Of a DNA stretch of 64,000 nucleotides, positions 26,064 through 34,525 are shown piece by piece. Under the pieces are notes generated by a model, which was given only the letters and a program-made list of their open reading frames with translations, did no database searches and had not been told where the DNA came from. Source of the stretch: Deltaproteobacteria bacterium (GTDB lineage: Bacteria; Myxococcota_A; Polyangia; JAAYKL01); the NCBI GenBank assembly GCA_016935665.1, contig JAFGQN010000064.1:80297-144296 (forward strand). Reading direction: 5' to 3'. The translations under genes were made by a program, and so were the position numbers. Position 1 is the stretch's first letter, and the number at the start of each line of letters is the position of its first letter.

Positions 26064-29000
26064 ATGAAAAATTATCAAATAATAATGGGGGTTTTTATGA
26101 TGTTATGGCTGTTATCTGCCGGGTGTTCCGACGACAAAAAGGCGTCCCCCGCAGATACCACCATGGGCACCGGAGATACAACATCTGATTCATTATCGGA
26201 TACTGCGGATTCCAGTTCGACAGATACGGTATCTGATACGACCGATAGCGCCACCGAGTCCACGACACCGGGGTTCACACTCGTGAGTATTTTGCCGGCT
26301 GCGGTGAACATTGGTGTACCTCAATCCATCACCTTGCAGGGCACTGGATTTCAAGCGGGAATGACCGTGTCACTCGTTTTGGGGGAAACCGTTTTTGAAT
26401 TGGGTGGGGCCACGGTCGATTCGGTGGAATCGGCGTCGGTGACCATTCCCGCAGGCGCTGCCATCAGTCAGGGATTGTACAATGTGGTATTGACGTTGCC
26501 GGATACCACAACCGCCACACTGACCGGGGCGCTTACCATCTCCACATTGCCACCGCCGGAAGTCAGCCAGGTGGAACCGGCGCTGGCATGGATGGGGCTC
26601 GCCGATGACGGTGTCATCTCCGATAAAACAATTCAAATCAGCGGAGCGAATTTTGTAAATACGCCCTGGGTGATTCTGGTGAGTGTGGATAATCCCGATA
26701 CGTCTTATCCCGCATCTGAAGTGAATTTCATGGATGAAAACACACTCGTCGCCACCATTCCCTCTGAAACCGCCGCGATTCCTGCGGGCGATTATCATGT
26801 GTGGGTGACCAATCCGGATAGGCTGGCCGGCCAATGGATGCTTTCGGATGGTATCACTCCAGGCGTTTTTGAAATCACCGCCAGTGCACCACCGCAGATT
26901 TCCAGCATTGATCCCGTGCAGAATCCCTTCAACGAGGTATGCGCACCGTTTACCGTAACTGGTCTGCACTTCAATCCGTTATCGACCCTTTCGCTGCTGA
27001 CTGCGGATGGCGAAATAGCGTTGAGTGTGACCAGCGCGACAGAAACACAGATTGTTGCCACCATCCCCGCCGATACACTCGAACTGGGACTCTATCCCGT
27101 TTTGGTGGTGAATCCGGACGGTCAATCCGATACATTTTATGCGTTTGAAGCCAAAAGCCCCACGGACGGTCATTTTACCGGTAATTTTGAGCAGCCGGCA
27201 TCTGCGTTGAACGTGGCCAGAGAACGTCATGCGGTCACCTTTGGATTTGACATGAACGGCGGCACCTGGCTGTATGCGGCCGGCGGTCTGGATGCACAAA
27301 ACGGTGTGTTGGGAAATGTCGAGGCTGCCGCGGTCAACATTTACGGCAACGTCGGCGAATGGCGGTTGCTGGAGCAATGGCAGGATGTGGCAAACCCGCG
27401 TGTGGAAAACAGCTTCATGACCCAAAGAAGTGGACACGCCATGGTCCGTATTCAAAATCGGTTATTTGCCATCGGTGGCAACACCTGGGATACCAGCAGC
27501 GTGTTGAATGCACAAAACGCGGCATTGGACACCATCGAGACAGCAACCATTCTTGGCGAAGAGACGCGGGTGAGCGCTGCAGTTCCCACTCGCACCGCTG
27601 ATGGCGCATTGCCCACAGGCACATGGTACTATCGCATTTCTGCTGTTGGCCCATCTGGCGAAGGGTTGCCATCCAACGAAGTTCAGTTGCTCAACAGCGG
27701 TGGGGCATTACAGGTGTGTTTTGAGACGTTGGCCAATGTGGCGTCGTACAATGTATATCGTTCCGTTGCGGCGGACGGACGTCATGGGTCGACCCGGTGG
27801 ATAACGTCGGTGACTGCAGAAGAAGGCGCCACCCAATGCGTTACCGATGACGGGAGCATTGCACCCGCTCCGGGATTCGTTTCCGCAGAAACCAACGCTG
27901 GCGGTACACTGGCGGCAGGTGTGTGGATTTATCGGGTTTCAAGCGTCGTCGATGGCGTGGAATCGGTGGCGGGATATCGGACACCCGTGTCTGTTGATGC
28001 GGAGAATGCGACAGTTGCGTTGCGTTGGTCTCCGGTGGTGGGCGCCACATATAACGTGTATCGCACCAATGCCGCCGCTGCTTCGGTGGCCGGAGACGAA
28101 GAGACATACCTCGTGGCCGAGGGATTGACAGCTGTGTCGTGGGTGGATGACGGCAGCAACCTGGGCAATGAACTTATCGCAGCACAAAATGGCGTTGCGC
28201 CGTTGCCTGTTGGCTCGCTCTCCAGTTGGCAAACGCTTGCCACCACGTTGAGTACACCACGAGAAGGGGCCGCCGCTGCCGTCGTGGCCACGCAATCCGG
28301 TACTCATATTGTTGTCGCAGGTGGTCGATCGGATGGTGGTCCCGACAATTACCTTAGCAGTGTGGAAATACTGACCGTTCAGACGGATGGATCATTGACG
28401 CCCCCCACTGTGTTTACCGAATCGCTACAAACAGCAAGGGCGTTCCTGAATCTCGCCTCTTCTCAGGGCATGGGAACCAGTCCATTGAACGCGGAGCCCA
28501 TCGCCGCCCCGGCAGGCAGTCACATCGTGCTTTTCGCAGTCGCCGGTGATGAATCGTTCTCGTCACCCGCACCCAACGATGGCTTAATGACAATCGAAGC
28601 CGCCATCCTTGATGCGGACACACTCACACTGGGGGCATGGACAACACAGAACGCCGATCTTTCCGCGGGGCGCACCACATACGCCGGCGGCGCAGCTGTG
28701 GTTGACAATTATCTCTATGCATTACCCGGTGTCGACAATGAACAGGATGGCGTCGACACCGACGGAACTGATTTTGAGCCCGTGCCGCTCACGTCTTTAA
28801 GCACCCGTTTCGAAATCGTGGCGTCCGAGCCCATTAGCGCCCCCAGTGCGGATTTTCTTACCGGTTTCATGTCGTCCAACGGTGGATTTGTTGTTCCCAG
28901 ATCGTATTACGGCACTGCACGTGTAAACTCACACATTTACATCATCGGCGGTAACGACGGCGCCGGTCCCGTGGATTCCATCGAGAAAATTTCACAGTAA
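26064..29000 (+). CDS. Large lipoprotein with TIG, Kelch and FN3-like modules
   Basis: 978 residues. Lipobox LLSAGCSDDKK, then an Asp/Ser/Thr linker, then three IPT/TIG-type Ig-like domains (for example SILPAAVNIGVPQSITLQGT), then Kelch-like beta-propeller blades (LYAAGGLDAQNG; RLFAIGGNTWDTS; HIYIIGGNDGAGPV at the end), interrupted by two FN3-like repeats (TGTWYYRISAVGPSGEGLPS; AAGVWIYRVSSVVDGVES). Such surface lipoproteins usually mediate adhesion or carbohydrate binding. GGAGG ribosome site before ATG 26064; the frame is open further upstream to 25962. Confidence 0.82.
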   Translation: MKNYQIIMGVFMMLWLLSAGCSDDKKASPADTTMGTGDTTSDSLSDTADSSSTDTVSDTTDSATESTTPGFTLVSILPAAVNIGVPQSITLQGTGFQAGMTVSLVLGETVFELGGATVDSVESASVTIPAGAAISQGLYNVVLTLPDTTTATLTGALTISTLPPPEVSQVEPALAWMGLADDGVISDKTIQISGANFVNTPWVILVSVDNPDTSYPASEVNFMDENTLVATIPSETAAIPAGDYHVWVTNPDRLAGQWMLSDGITPGVFEITASAPPQISSIDPVQNPFNEVCAPFTVTGLHFNPLSTLSLLTADGEIALSVTSATETQIVATIPADTLELGLYPVLVVNPDGQSDTFYAFEAKSPTDGHFTGNFEQPASALNVARERHAVTFGFDMNGGTWLYAAGGLDAQNGVLGNVEAAAVNIYGNVGEWRLLEQWQDVANPRVENSFMTQRSGHAMVRIQNRLFAIGGNTWDTSSVLNAQNAALDTIETATILGEETRVSAAVPTRTADGALPTGTWYYRISAVGPSGEGLPSNEVQLLNSGGALQVCFETLANVASYNVYRSVAADGRHGSTRWITSVTAEEGATQCVTDDGSIAPAPGFVSAETNAGGTLAAGVWIYRVSSVVDGVESVAGYRTPVSVDAENATVALRWSPVVGATYNVYRTNAAAASVAGDEETYLVAEGLTAVSWVDDGSNLGNELIAAQNGVAPLPVGSLSSWQTLATTLSTPREGAAAAVVATQSGTHIVVAGGRSDGGPDNYLSSVEILTVQTDGSLTPPTVFTESLQTARAFLNLASSQGMGTSPLNAEPIAAPAGSHIVLFAVAGDESFSSPAPNDGLMTIEAAILDADTLTLGAWTTQNADLSAGRTTYAGGAAVVDNYLYALPGVDNEQDGVDTDGTDFEPVPLTSLSTRFEIVASEPISAPSADFLTGFMSSNGGFVVPRSYYGTARVNSHIYIIGGNDGAGPVDSIEKISQ

Positions 29001-29066
29001 ACGGTGACACCGCGCGTCTGCGCCTCCCTTTGAATACATTCCAGCGTATCCTTCCCAATTCTCCAG

Positions 29067-29624
29067 TTAAGCGGTTTTTTTTAACAACATTGAATACAGC
29101 CGGTGTGACTTCTGTGTTTCCAGAACCTCAAATCCATTTTGTTCAATCGTGGCTCTCGTTTCTTCCACCTGCGGGAGGGACACGTGTCCAAGAGGCTCGG
29201 CAACATAAAAGACACCGCCGGGTTTAACTGTGTTTGAGATTTGTTTTATCAGATGGGCGGGATTGCTCGCTTCGTGCACCATGGCGATGGCGAGCGCCAC
29301 ATCCACTTTCGTACTCAAATCGTCGGCCCGCAAATTATCCGTTGTACACATCCTGGTTTCGATACGATGCATGACGCCCGCTTTTTTAGCGCGTTTGGTC
29401 AACCGGGTAAGCATTGGCTCCTGACAGTCAATACACACCACTTTTCCAGAATCTCCCGTCAGCCGCGCCGCGGGAAGGCTGAAAAAACCCATGGCGCATC
29501 CCACGTCCATCACTGTCATCCCATCCCGTACAAATGATTTGAGAATGACATCCGGATTCTGGAACAACTTTCGTACCGGACTTGCCAGCAGATAGCCCAC
29601 CCAAACAGGACAAACTTGACTCAT
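29067..29624 (-). CDS. Class I SAM-dependent methyltransferase
   Basis: 185 residues with Rossmann motif I MTVMDVGCAMGFFSLPAARL, acidic motif II VVCIDCQEPM, and VDVALAIAMVHEASN, followed by VKPGGVFYVAEP (post-I motif). A methyltransferase-11/31-like fold; substrate unknown. The ATG at 29624 has a clear AAGGAG site. It is divergent from the TetR gene; the intergenic region carries three related palindromes, so it is probably a target of that regulator. Confidence 0.85.
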   Translation of the reverse strand: MSQVCPVWVGYLLASPVRKLFQNPDVILKSFVRDGMTVMDVGCAMGFFSLPAARLTGDSGKVVCIDCQEPMLTRLTKRAKKAGVMHRIETRMCTTDNLRADDLSTKVDVALAIAMVHEASNPAHLIKQISNTVKPGGVFYVAEPLGHVSLPQVEETRATIEQNGFEVLETQKSHRLYSMLLKKTA

Positions 29625-29665
29625 GACTTTTCTCCTTTTCTGTATTTTTTGCGTCTCAAAAAAAA

Positions 29666-29738
29666 TGAACCGTGTTTCACTTACTGAATATGAACCATGG
29701 TTCACTTTTTGGTCAAGGAAAAAGTGAACTTTGGTTCA
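29666..29738. promoter_or_regulatory. Three TGAAC-n4-GTTCA-type operators for the TetR regulator
   Basis: Three related sites: 29666-29679 (TGAACCGTGTTTCA, imperfect), 29691-29704 (TGAACCATGGTTCA, a perfect palindrome) and 29725-29738 (TGAACTTTGGTTCA, palindromic in its outer five bases). They lie between the divergent methyltransferase and TetR genes. This is the usual arrangement for an autoregulating TetR repressor that also controls its divergent neighbour. The binding assignment is inferred. Confidence 0.75.
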
Positions 29739-29799
29739 TCTTTTAAAAAAAATGTGTAGAATGATCTGGCAGAGCAGAAAGGCAAAGCACAGGTTATTA

Positions 29800-30426
29800 A
29801 TGATGACAGATTCCGATAAAACAATTGATTCTCCAAAGCAGAAGCGGTCAATGGCAACGCGACATCGCATTTTGGCAGCAGGACTAGAGCTGTTCGCGAA
29901 GGATGGGTATCACCATACCAGCTCAAAAAAGATCGCCGCCGCCGCCGGTGTGGCCACGGGAACTTTTTATAATCATTTTAAGGATAAGAAAGCGCTGCTT
30001 TTGGCGCTGCATCGGGATCACGTGATTGCGGTGCACGAAGAAATTGAACGCTTTTTTAACCAGTCAGCGTCAATTGCATCGCCTCCGGACAGTCGCCAGA
30101 TGATGCGGGAACTGGTTGAGTTGATATTGCGAACGCACCAGTTTGGGCCTGAGCTGCATAGAGAACTGCATATCCTGTCGTTCACCGATGATGACTTTGC
30201 CACATCCATGCGAAAAGAGCGCGAGAATTCCCATGGTAAATTGCGACAGGCCCTTTTGCCATTCCGGAATAGAATTCGCGTCGACGATTTTGAAACAGCC
30301 AATTTGCTTGTGGGGATGGTGGTGGAAACGGTGGTTCATTCCATTGTCATGGGGATATCACCACTTGATGCCGACCGCTTATTGCCCGCCCTCACCGACA
30401 TGCTGCACCGTTACCTTTTCAATTAA
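29800..30426 (+). CDS. TetR/AcrR-family transcriptional regulator
   Basis: About 208 residues. N-terminal HTH: TRHRILAAGLELFAKDGYHH, SSKKIAAAAGVATGTFYNHF, the standard TetR helix-turn-helix. The C-terminal ligand-binding part contains a TetR_C-like helical bundle; ligand unknown. An upstream in-frame ATG at 29731 overlaps an operator; the double ATG at 29800/29803 is the more likely start. It probably controls itself and the divergent methyltransferase. Confidence 0.9.
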   Translation: MMTDSDKTIDSPKQKRSMATRHRILAAGLELFAKDGYHHTSSKKIAAAAGVATGTFYNHFKDKKALLLALHRDHVIAVHEEIERFFNQSASIASPPDSRQMMRELVELILRTHQFGPELHRELHILSFTDDDFATSMRKERENSHGKLRQALLPFRNRIRVDDFETANLLVGMVVETVVHSIVMGISPLDADRLLPALTDMLHRYLFN

Positions 30427-30531
30427 TGTGTCGGGGTCTGATTTCCGAGGTTGGAATACGTTGTTTTGAATGGGAAATGCTGGTACATTGCCGCCTTCAA
30501 ATTTTGTTTGAGAAGGGAATGATATCCGGAA

Positions 30532-31728
30532 ATGGGCAAAACCTACACTGAAATAAATGAGAAAATAGCCGCCGGCAAGGCCGTGGTACTGACGGCGGAA
30601 GAGATAATTGACTACGTAGATAAAAAAGGGCTCGACGCCGCGGCAAAAGAGGTGGATGTGGTCACAACGGCGACGTTTGGCCCCATGTGCTCATCGGGTT
30701 GTTTTTTGAATTTTGGCCATTCCAAACCGAAAATTCGCATCTCTGAGGCCTGGATTTCAGATGTTCCCGCATATTGCGGAATTGCGGCAGTCGATGTGTA
30801 TCTGGGCGCCACGCAATTGCGCCACAACGATCCTGCCAATATGTATTACCCCGGGGAGTTTCGCTACGGCGGTGGTCACGTGATTGAAGAGCTGGTGGCC
30901 GGTAAAAAACTGCAGCTGTTCGGATTGTCCTACGGAACAGATGATTATCCCCTTAGAGAAATCCGCACCATGTTCGATATCAATGATCTGAATCAGGCCA
31001 TTATGACCAATCCGCGCAATTGCTATCAGAACTATAATATTGCCGTGAATGCATCGGACAAGCGCATCTACACGTATCTTGGCATCCTCGAACCCAGAAT
31101 GCGCAACATGACATACTGTTCCGCCGGGCAGCTGTCCCCATTGCTGAATGACCCGTTTTACGAAACCATTGGAATAGGGACCAGTGTATGGCTCGCGGGG
31201 GCCAGGGGCATCGTGTATGCGGAAGGAACGCAGCATGCGTCAAATGTGATGCGTGGCGACAATGGCGTACCGGAGGAGGGCGCCGGTACATTGGGATTGT
31301 CAGGAAACATGAAGGAGATGATTCCGGAATTTGTGCGTGGTGTTTCGATGAAGGGATACGGAGTATCGCTATCGCTGGGGGTGGGAATACCCATTCCCAT
31401 TTTAAATGCGCAGATTCTAAAACGCACAACCGTTCGCGACCGGGAAATCTGGGGCAAAGTGACCGACTATTCCCACGACTATCCGGAAAAAACCGGGCGG
31501 ATTCTCGCGCGCTACAATTATGAACAGCTGCGCACCGGGCAGGTGGAGTTAAATGGCCGCAAAGTTGCCGTTAGCAGTATGTCGTCCTATCACAAGGCAT
31601 TGCAGGTGGCAGAGCTGTTGAAAGCGGAGATTCAAAGCGGAAAATTCATGTTGTCGGCGCCATCGCAAAAACTGCCGCCGAATCAAAGCATGAAAGGCCT
31701 CGAACGCAACAACGGAGGTCAAAAATGA
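30532..31728 (+). CDS. COG1900 homocysteine biosynthesis protein (aspartate semialdehyde sulfurtransferase, large part)
   Basis: 398 residues of the COG1900/DUF39 family. Typical stretches are VVTTATFGPMCSSGCFLNFG (with the conserved Cys pair), YGGGHVIEELVAGKKLQLFG and GVGIPIPILNAQILKRT. In methanogens and several anaerobic bacteria this family, with a NIL-ferredoxin protein, makes homocysteine from aspartate semialdehyde and sulfide (Methanosarcina MA1821/MA1822). It overlaps the next gene by four bases, which is the NIL-ferredoxin partner. Confidence 0.88.
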   Translation: MGKTYTEINEKIAAGKAVVLTAEEIIDYVDKKGLDAAAKEVDVVTTATFGPMCSSGCFLNFGHSKPKIRISEAWISDVPAYCGIAAVDVYLGATQLRHNDPANMYYPGEFRYGGGHVIEELVAGKKLQLFGLSYGTDDYPLREIRTMFDINDLNQAIMTNPRNCYQNYNIAVNASDKRIYTYLGILEPRMRNMTYCSAGQLSPLLNDPFYETIGIGTSVWLAGARGIVYAEGTQHASNVMRGDNGVPEEGAGTLGLSGNMKEMIPEFVRGVSMKGYGVSLSLGVGIPIPILNAQILKRTTVRDREIWGKVTDYSHDYPEKTGRILARYNYEQLRTGQVELNGRKVAVSSMSSYHKALQVAELLKAEIQSGKFMLSAPSQKLPPNQSMKGLERNNGGQK

Positions 31729-32138
31729 ATGTATCCAAAAAGGCTTATTTGCATTTTCCCAAAGAAATGACCGACAAGCCGTTTATTTCAACACTCTCAA
31801 GGGATTTCGATTTGTCGGTGAACATATTTCGCGCCATGGTCACACCGGGACAGGGAGGCTATCTCTCCATCGAAGTGTCTGGTGAGGAAAGCAATGTGGA
31901 GCGGAGTTTTGAATATTTAAAAACGCATCTGGTGGAAATCCACGTGGGTGACGTGGGGTTGATGTGGAACGAAGAGACCTGTACTCACTGCACCAATTGC
32001 ACCGTACATTGCCCCCCGGGCGCGCTGCATGTGGCAGATTGGAAAACCCGGCGTGTGTCATTTGATGAGTCCAAATGCATTGAGTGCCTGGCGTGTTTGA
32101 GTCACTGCCCCTATGGCGTCTGCTCCTCCATATATTGA
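31725..32138 (+). CDS. NIL domain plus 4Fe-4S ferredoxin protein
   Basis: 137 residues. The N-terminal NIL domain (about residues 1-75; AYLHFPKEMTDKPFISTLS) is followed by two 4Fe-4S clusters, CTHCTNCTVHCPP and CIECLACLSHCPYG, both with CxxCxxCxxxCP spacing. It matches the MA1822-type partner of COG1900. Together they are proposed to reduce sulfur and transfer it to aspartate semialdehyde. ATGA overlap with the preceding gene. Confidence 0.9.
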   Translation: MNVSKKAYLHFPKEMTDKPFISTLSRDFDLSVNIFRAMVTPGQGGYLSIEVSGEESNVERSFEYLKTHLVEIHVGDVGLMWNEETCTHCTNCTVHCPPGALHVADWKTRRVSFDESKCIECLACLSHCPYGVCSSIY

Positions 32139-32156
32139 CAATGACTTTTACGATGG

Positions 32157-32906
32157 ATGCTTTCCATGCGCACGTTTCGACGGTTTTCATATAAAGATAC
32201 CAATCTCAGAGTTGCCTGTGATCTGTTTGAACCGCTGATAGATGAAGTGGTCAATCAACGCAAGATGCTCGAAAAATACATTCGCGAACATGGCGCTTTT
32301 CGTGAATCGCTGAGCCCAATAGCGGTATTGGAAAATGCGCCCGATGTTGTGACGCGGATGGCCGCCGCCGCGCAACAGACAGGCGTGGGTCCCATGGCAG
32401 CGGTGGCCGGAACATTGGCGCAGATGGGCGTTGAAAGAGCACTGTATCTGGGCGCCACCGAATCAATCGTTGAAAATGGGGGGGATATGTACATTGCAGC
32501 CGCCTCCCCTGTTACCATTGGGATTCACAGTGGGGATGAAAAGTTTGGAGATGCCCTGGCATTCCGGGTGCCTCCGTCTCGCGTGGCCATTTGTTCATCG
32601 TCCAGTAAAATGGGCCATTCATTGAGTTTTGGAAAATGCAGTCTGGCGACAGTTGTTTCCTCAAATGCATCTTTGGCAGATGCGGCAGCCACCCTCCTTG
32701 GGAATATTGTTCAATCTGCCGATGACCTGGCTTCCGCGGTTGCGCGGGTTGGCGCCATTGATGGTGTGGACGGTGTGATGGCTATCATGGATGGTCAGAT
32801 TGGCCTAAAGGGGAGTCTTCCTGAAATTGTCCGAAATGCGGACTGTGCGACCGATGGTAAAATAACCCGGGACAGACACTCGCTTCATTGGTTGATAGAA
32901 AATTGA
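32157..32906 (+). CDS. UPF0280-family protein (COG2122)
   Basis: About 249 residues: FRRFSYKDTNLRVACDLFEP, then APDVVTRMAAAAQQTGVGPM and AVAGTLAQMGVERALYLGA, the core of COG2122/UPF0280, an ApbE-related family. COG2122 proteins were linked genetically to the homocysteine pathway with COG1900 and NIL-ferredoxin in methanogens. The three genes are in tandem, so the whole set is present. ATG at 32166 is an alternative start. Confidence 0.85.
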   Translation: MLSMRTFRRFSYKDTNLRVACDLFEPLIDEVVNQRKMLEKYIREHGAFRESLSPIAVLENAPDVVTRMAAAAQQTGVGPMAAVAGTLAQMGVERALYLGATESIVENGGDMYIAAASPVTIGIHSGDEKFGDALAFRVPPSRVAICSSSSKMGHSLSFGKCSLATVVSSNASLADAAATLLGNIVQSADDLASAVARVGAIDGVDGVMAIMDGQIGLKGSLPEIVRNADCATDGKITRDRHSLHWLIEN

Positions 32907-32969
32907 TTTAACCCACATCACGTGAAAATTATTTTGGTATAGTCGTTTTGTCTGGATATTTCCATTATG

Positions 32970-32998
32970 CGCGGCTGCTGATGAATCCAGCAGCCGCG
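32970..32998. repeat. Strong inverted repeat (11-bp stem)
   Basis: CGCGGCTGCTG, a seven-base loop, then CAGCAGCCGCG. No T run follows on either strand within about 20 bases, so it is not a classical terminator. It lies between the UPF0280 gene and the sugar-binding lipoprotein gene. Confidence 0.7.
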
Positions 32999-33128
32999 TG
33001 CCGTACCTCCAGGTTGAAACATAAACTTTTTTGGGGTGGAATCGTTACACAGTGTGAATTCCGGACCGGATAAATCGGTGCGCCGAGATTTATGTGTCGC
33101 TGGTAGTCCGTCATCGAAGGAGAGGAGC

Positions 33129-34241
33129 ATGAAAAGTATCTTTTTTATGTTGGCGCTCGCTCTGATTTTTTGGAATTTCACTGCCTGCAACAGTGATTCA
33201 AAAAAAAACGATAATGGGGATACTGGGACCAGTCCGGAGGACAACAACCCATTTCGGCCAATTGAGCTGGAGAATATGGCGAGGGCGCTGGCAATAGCGG
33301 TTGAGGGGAAAGGAAATCCCGAGAAGGCGTCTATCGCTGTCGTAGCGAATCTACAGTCGGATTTCTGGCATCCCAATCAGATAGGTATCAGTGCAGCGTC
33401 CGGCGAGATTGGTTGCATCGCCATTTTTGATGCGCCATTGAATGGCGAGTTGAGCGAGCAATTGGCGATTTTGCAGAATCGAATTGATAACAAGTATACT
33501 GGAATGGCGGTGTCTCCAATCGATCCGGCAGGGGGTGAGCCCACATTGGCTGAGGCGGAAGCGCAAGGCATTAGTGTGATTACGTTTGATTCCGAGGCTG
33601 TGGCCAACAGTGTTCGCAAGCTGTATCTGGGTACCATTAATCGCGATGCAGGTCGGCAGGCGGGGATGAAGATGGCCCAGTTGCTGGGAAGCACTGGCAA
33701 AGTGGCCGCTTTTGCCGGAATATTCACCGATGAAAACAACGCATCCGAGCGATACGTCGGTATCCAGGAAGCGCTTGCCACCACGAATGTTGAGTTGCTC
33801 CCACCGTATGCGGATGATGCGGGTAAGGCGGTGGCCAGACAGAATGTGGAATTGGCCATATCTCAACATCCAGACCTTACAGGAATCATTACTATCTGGT
33901 CGTATAATGGTCCAGAGGCGGCCAGAGCAGTTGAAGCGCTGGGAAAGACGGGGCAGATAAAAATTGTGGCATTTGACCTTGAGCCCGATACAATTTATCA
34001 CCTGGATGCAGGTGTTATCAATGCGGCGGTTGTTCAACGGCCATACTGGATGGGGTACCGGAGTGTTTACATTCTCTATGCAATGAACGTTTTAGGGGCG
34101 GATGCGACGCGAACCCTGTTGGCGCCATGGTTTGAGGAAAGCGGCAATTTTATTATCAATACTGGAACTGATGTAATAACCGGGGAAAATCTCGATGTTT
34201 ATCGCGATTATCTTCAAAGTTTGGGAATAAGCAGTTCATAG
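33129..34241 (+). CDS. Sugar-binding (Peripla_BP_4) lipoprotein
   Basis: 370 residues, lipobox WNFTACNSDS, then a periplasmic-binding fold of the RbsB/LacI type: VVANLQSDFWHPNQIGISAA, AVSPIDPAGGEPTLAEAEAQ, IITIWSYNGPEAARAVEALG, IVAFDLEPDTIYHLDAG. It binds a sugar-like ligand, identity unknown. No permease or ABC ATPase gene is adjacent, so it is an orphan binding protein or serves a signalling partner elsewhere. The AGGAGAGGAG ribosome site is strong. The frame is open from 33036. Confidence 0.85.
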   Translation: MKSIFFMLALALIFWNFTACNSDSKKNDNGDTGTSPEDNNPFRPIELENMARALAIAVEGKGNPEKASIAVVANLQSDFWHPNQIGISAASGEIGCIAIFDAPLNGELSEQLAILQNRIDNKYTGMAVSPIDPAGGEPTLAEAEAQGISVITFDSEAVANSVRKLYLGTINRDAGRQAGMKMAQLLGSTGKVAAFAGIFTDENNASERYVGIQEALATTNVELLPPYADDAGKAVARQNVELAISQHPDLTGIITIWSYNGPEAARAVEALGKTGQIKIVAFDLEPDTIYHLDAGVINAAVVQRPYWMGYRSVYILYAMNVLGADATRTLLAPWFEESGNFIINTGTDVITGENLDVYRDYLQSLGISSS

Positions 34242-34525
34242 TAAACGCGTTTTTGTCGGTCCTCACCGGATGGCGATATCGAGATTCAGTTTAACCGCAG
34301 TGTACATCATCCTTCTTATTTAAGAAACCATCAATTCCAATTACATACCCGATGATTGTCCAGTTTGTAATTTTACTGATGTCATAAAAAGACCATGTGG
34401 GTAAAAAATCCATCATCAAAATGCTGATTTAATGATATATATTGAGTAATGATCGTAACTGACATCTGTTGCGAAGATGGAAAACGTGTAAGTATTTTGA
34501 AATCGGCATCCCGTTATGTGAAAAA

